A stretch of DNA of 64,000 nucleotides from an uncultured Bacteroidia bacterium (lineage in GTDB: Bacteria > Bacteroidota > Bacteroidia > Bacteroidales > ML635J-15): contig CADAXK010000006.1 of the NCBI GenBank assembly GCA_902791865.1, forward strand, positions 62,001-126,000, read 5' to 3'. The notes under the pieces were generated by a model, which had not been told where the DNA came from, searched no databases, and saw only the letters and a list, made by a program, of their open reading frames with translations. Positions 61,759 through 64,000 of the stretch are shown piece by piece. Made by a program: the position numbers and the translations under genes. Each line of letters starts with the position of its first letter. Within the stretch, counting starts at the first letter, position 1.

Positions 61759-62074
61759 TGTCCACTAAAAAAGGACAACACATGTAATTGTACATATTAT
61801 CAAGCATTTAGACGATAACATTAATAAAGTGGCTCGTCATTTACTCACTTCGTATCGTGAGCTAAAGGTACGGAAGCTAGTCGTAACACGCGATACGGAA
61901 CGGGGAGCATTGTGAAGACTGCTATCCGTAACGTTGCTTGCAACCTCGCGAAGCCTGCGAGCAATCTGTTAACGGATTATTAGAAAGCAGATTCCGGACA
62001 AGTGAACTCACAAGCAACGTTCCTTTTGCTGTTCGTTCTACTTTCCGGAATGACCAAAGAGCGTTTAGCGGACA
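61759..62074. mobile_element. Possible insertion-sequence remnant or MITE
   Basis: TGTCCACTAAA at 61759-61769 and TTTAGCGGACA at 62064-62074 are inverted copies with 10 of 11 bases matching, framing 316 bases. The interior has no coding frame but has short inverted words (CTCAC/GTGAG near 61840). The end sequences resemble the ends of several IS groups that begin with TGTCC. No transposase or clear target duplication is visible. The remaining space of 61747-62134 holds only a hairpin. Confidence 0.4.
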
Positions 62075-62085
62075 TTAATAAAAAA

Positions 62086-62111
62086 TAGTGTCGTACCATG
62101 GCACGACACTA
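62086..62111. terminator. Palindromic hairpin between convergent genes
   Basis: TAGTGTCGT (62086-62094) pairs with ACGACACTA (62103-62111) around an almost palindromic CCATGG. It lies between the convergent protease and leuS genes, where a bidirectional terminator is expected. T runs are short, so terminator activity is not certain. Confidence 0.55.
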
Positions 62112-62134
62112 TACATAATAACAACCTATTATTT

Positions 62135-64000
62135 TTATTTTACAACGATGTTCACGATCTTCTTCGGAACAACGATAACCTTTGCAACCTGCTTTCCATC
62201 GGTATATTTCTTGGTGTAATCGTTAGCCATGACAGTATCCTCTATTTGCTTCGGGTCCATGTCGAGCGGAAGCTCAAGGTTAAAACGCATCTTTCCGTTG
62301 AACGAAATCGGGTAAGTGAAGGTGGTTTCCTTGGTGTAAGCCTCGTTGTATTCTGGCCACTGAGCCTTGGTAACAGATGTGTCATGCCCGAATTCGTGCC
62401 ACAGTTCCTCGGCGATATGCGGTGCGTACGGCGAAATGAGAACGCAGAGCGGTTCAAGGATTTCGCGCTTGTTGCACTTGCCAAGTTCGTTGCAGCATAT
62501 CATGAAGCAGCTTACACAGGTGTTGAACGAGAACCTTTCAATGTCATCGGTAACTTTCTTGATGGTATTGTGCAAAGTCTTCAGTTCTGCAGGCGTAGCC
62601 TTTTCATCCGAAATGCAGAAATTATTGTCCTCATCGTGGAACATACGCCAGAACTTCTTTATGAACCTTGCAACACCTTCTATTCCGTTGGTGTCCCATG
62701 GTTTAGCCTGCTCGACAGGACCGAGGAACATTTCGTAAAGTCTCAAGGTATCGGCTCCGTAGCGTTCTACAAGGTCGTCGGGGTTCTGAACGTTGTACAT
62801 CGACTTCGACATTTTTTCGATTTCCCATCCGCAGACATACTTTTCATCTTCAAGCACAAACTGTGCGTCGTTGAAGTCGGGTCTCCACTGGCGGAACTTT
62901 TCGATGTCGAGAATGTCGTTGCTTACAATGTTGATGTCAACATGAATCGGAACGGTGAATTCTTCGCGACCAGGTATGTTTTTCGAAATGAATAAATTAA
63001 TAGGAACGAATGCTTCGCCTTCCTCGAATTCGGGAACATCGCCGCCAGCAACCAAATCCTTTATCTTCTGTTCAACCACATCAATATGGTTCATAACGTC
63101 GAAGATAGAAATGAGCAATATTCTGTAGCCCTTGTCCTTTGCATATTCGCTATATGCTTCGGCAACCTTTTCGAGCGAATGTTCGCGCTTAATTTCAATG
63201 AGTATCTTCTTTTCATCACAGTAGAAGTCGAAACGGCGCTTGCCATCCTTGTAGTCCTGCTTGAATTCAACGCCTAACTTCTTGTCCTTCAGCAGCTGCC
63301 AAACCTTATATTCGGCCATCTTTTCGAAACTGCTGACGCGGTAAACAAAGTTCGAACGACCTTGAATCATACCTTGGTTGATGAGCTTCTTGTATGGCTC
63401 TTCGTTTGGAACCAATCCGAGGTCGTAAAGGAACTTGTTCCAGAAGCGTGAATATATAAGGTGTCCGGTTGCATGTTCGCGACCACCGATGTAAAGGTCT
63501 ACATTCTGCCAGTAGTTTACTGCCTCTGGCGAGAAAATCATCTCATCGTTGTGCGGGTCGGTGTAGCGCAGGTAGTAAGCCGACGAACCTGCAAATCCTG
63601 GCATTGTGGAGGTTTCGTACTTGTAACCCTCAGGTGTACACCAGTTCTTTGCGCGTGCCAATGGCGGTTCGCCAGTTTCGGTTGGCAAATATTTGTCAAC
63701 ATCTGGAAGTTCGAGCGGAAGTTTCGACTCATCGAGCGGATACGGAATACCGTCCTTGTAGTAAATCGGGAAAGGTTCGCCCCAGTAGCGCTGACGGCTA
63801 AAAATAGCATCGCGCAGACGGTAGTTTACCTTGCGCTTTCCTATGCCCATCTCCTCGATGCGGTCATTCATAGCCTTGATAGCCTGCTTTACGCGCAGTC
63901 CGTTGAGGAAATCTGAATTCATAAGAATGCCGTCCTTCGAGTCGAACGATTCTGTCCATTGGTCGGTTGGAACAATTTCTGCACCTTCCTTTGCAACAAC
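62135..64000 (-). CDS. leuS: Leucyl-tRNA synthetase, 5' part outside the window, with inserted nuclease-like domain
   Basis: The last 621 residues of LeuRS are in the window; the frame continues unbroken past 64000. The class I motif is KMSKSMYN, with RYWGEPFP and GRSNFVYRV in the catalytic core and a normal anticodon-binding and C-terminal part ([12 protein letters not shown]). Between VYRV and the FVPINLF segment an insertion of about 107 residues (63014-63334) is present. It contains [19 protein letters not shown], which has the D-x10-E-x-K pattern (FDFYC and IEIK) of PD-(D/E)XK nucleases. The usual Bacteroidota form has only a short loop here. Confidence 0.95.
   Translation of the reverse strand, partial: VVAKEGAEIVPTDQWTESFDSKDGILMNSDFLNGLRVKQAIKAMNDRIEEMGIGKRKVNYRLRDAIFSRQRYWGEPFPIYYKDGIPYPLDESKLPLELPDVDKYLPTETGEPPLARAKNWCTPEGYKYETSTMPGFAGSSAYYLRYTDPHNDEMIFSPEAVNYWQNVDLYIGGREHATGHLIYSRFWNKFLYDLGLVPNEEPYKKLINQGMIQGRSNFVYRVSSFEKMAEYKVWQLLKDKKLGVEFKQDYKDGKRRFDFYCDEKKILIEIKREHSLEKVAEAYSEYAKDKGYRILLISIFDVMNHIDVVEQKIKDLVAGGDVPEFEEGEAFVPINLFISKNIPGREEFTVPIHVDINIVSNDILDIEKFRQWRPDFNDAQFVLEDEKYVCGWEIEKMSKSMYNVQNPDDLVERYGADTLRLYEMFLGPVEQAKPWDTNGIEGVARFIKKFWRMFHDEDNNFCISDEKATPAELKTLHNTIKKVTDDIERFSFNTCVSCFMICCNELGKCNKREILEPLCVLISPYAPHIAEELWHEFGHDTSVTKAQWPEYNEAYTKETTFTYPISFNGKMRFNLELPLDMDPKQIEDTVMANDYTKKYTDGKQVAKVIVVPKKIVNIVVK

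Overview
The window looks like chromosomal DNA of a Bacteroidota bacterium, most likely order Bacteroidales. The reasons are type IX secretion C-terminal sorting domains on secreted proteins, a gldH gene, BACON and C10-peptidase domains, a Bacteroidota-type dcw cluster, and many promoters of the TTTG-N19-20-TAnnTTTG type used by the Bacteroidota primary sigma factor. Shine-Dalgarno sequences are weak or absent, so starts were chosen by signal peptides, gene overlaps and family length.

Layout. 1-5749 (minus strand): part of a large secreted or outer-membrane protein, a PIN toxin-antitoxin pair, a small membrane protein, ruvC and a TPR protein. 5891-5961: tRNA-Gln(UUG). 5947-16815: an integrated element of about 10.9 kb bounded by a 16-bp direct repeat that is the 3' end of the tRNA gene. 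It carries two small DNA-binding proteins, a HigBA-like toxin-antitoxin operon, a 1.2-kb array of promoter/structured-RNA/terminator units, an iteron-like region, a primase-helicase operon, an unknown 386-residue protein and a tyrosine recombinase. 16800-16890 has the layout of the left end of a second element. 17015-28111 (plus): a PfkB kinase, an AlbA_2 protein, a type IX cargo protein, a Fic protein, a MerR regulator, a Nif3-like protein, an M1 peptidase, LspA and a DegT-type aminotransferase. 28103-43790 (minus): the complete dcw cluster mraZ-rsmH-ftsL-ftsI-murE-mraY-murD-ftsW-murG-murC-ftsQ-ftsA-ftsZ plus yqeY, with ten-base-spaced MraZ boxes in front of mraZ. 44154-48635 (minus): a 1493-residue C10 peptidase with BACON repeats, preceded by a structured RNA. 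49549-61746 (plus): holB, a PSP1/RicT-like gene, gldH, a methyltransferase, a nucleotide-sugar dehydratase, a phosphoesterase, small genes, and a secreted MORN-caspase next to a papain-like protease. 62135-64000 (minus): the 3' part of leuS, with an inserted nuclease-like domain.

The most unusual part is 7916-9103 in the integrated element. Five plus-strand promoters are each followed directly by a strongly structured, apparently non-coding transcript ending in an intrinsic terminator, and one more RNA is encoded on the minus strand between units 1 and 2. Units 1 and 2 share a 43-nt module, unit 3 contains a duplicated hairpin, and units 3 and 4 share a 3' hairpin with compensatory base changes. 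The array lies beside the iteron-like region and the replication operon. I do not recognise the RNAs; their role is unknown.
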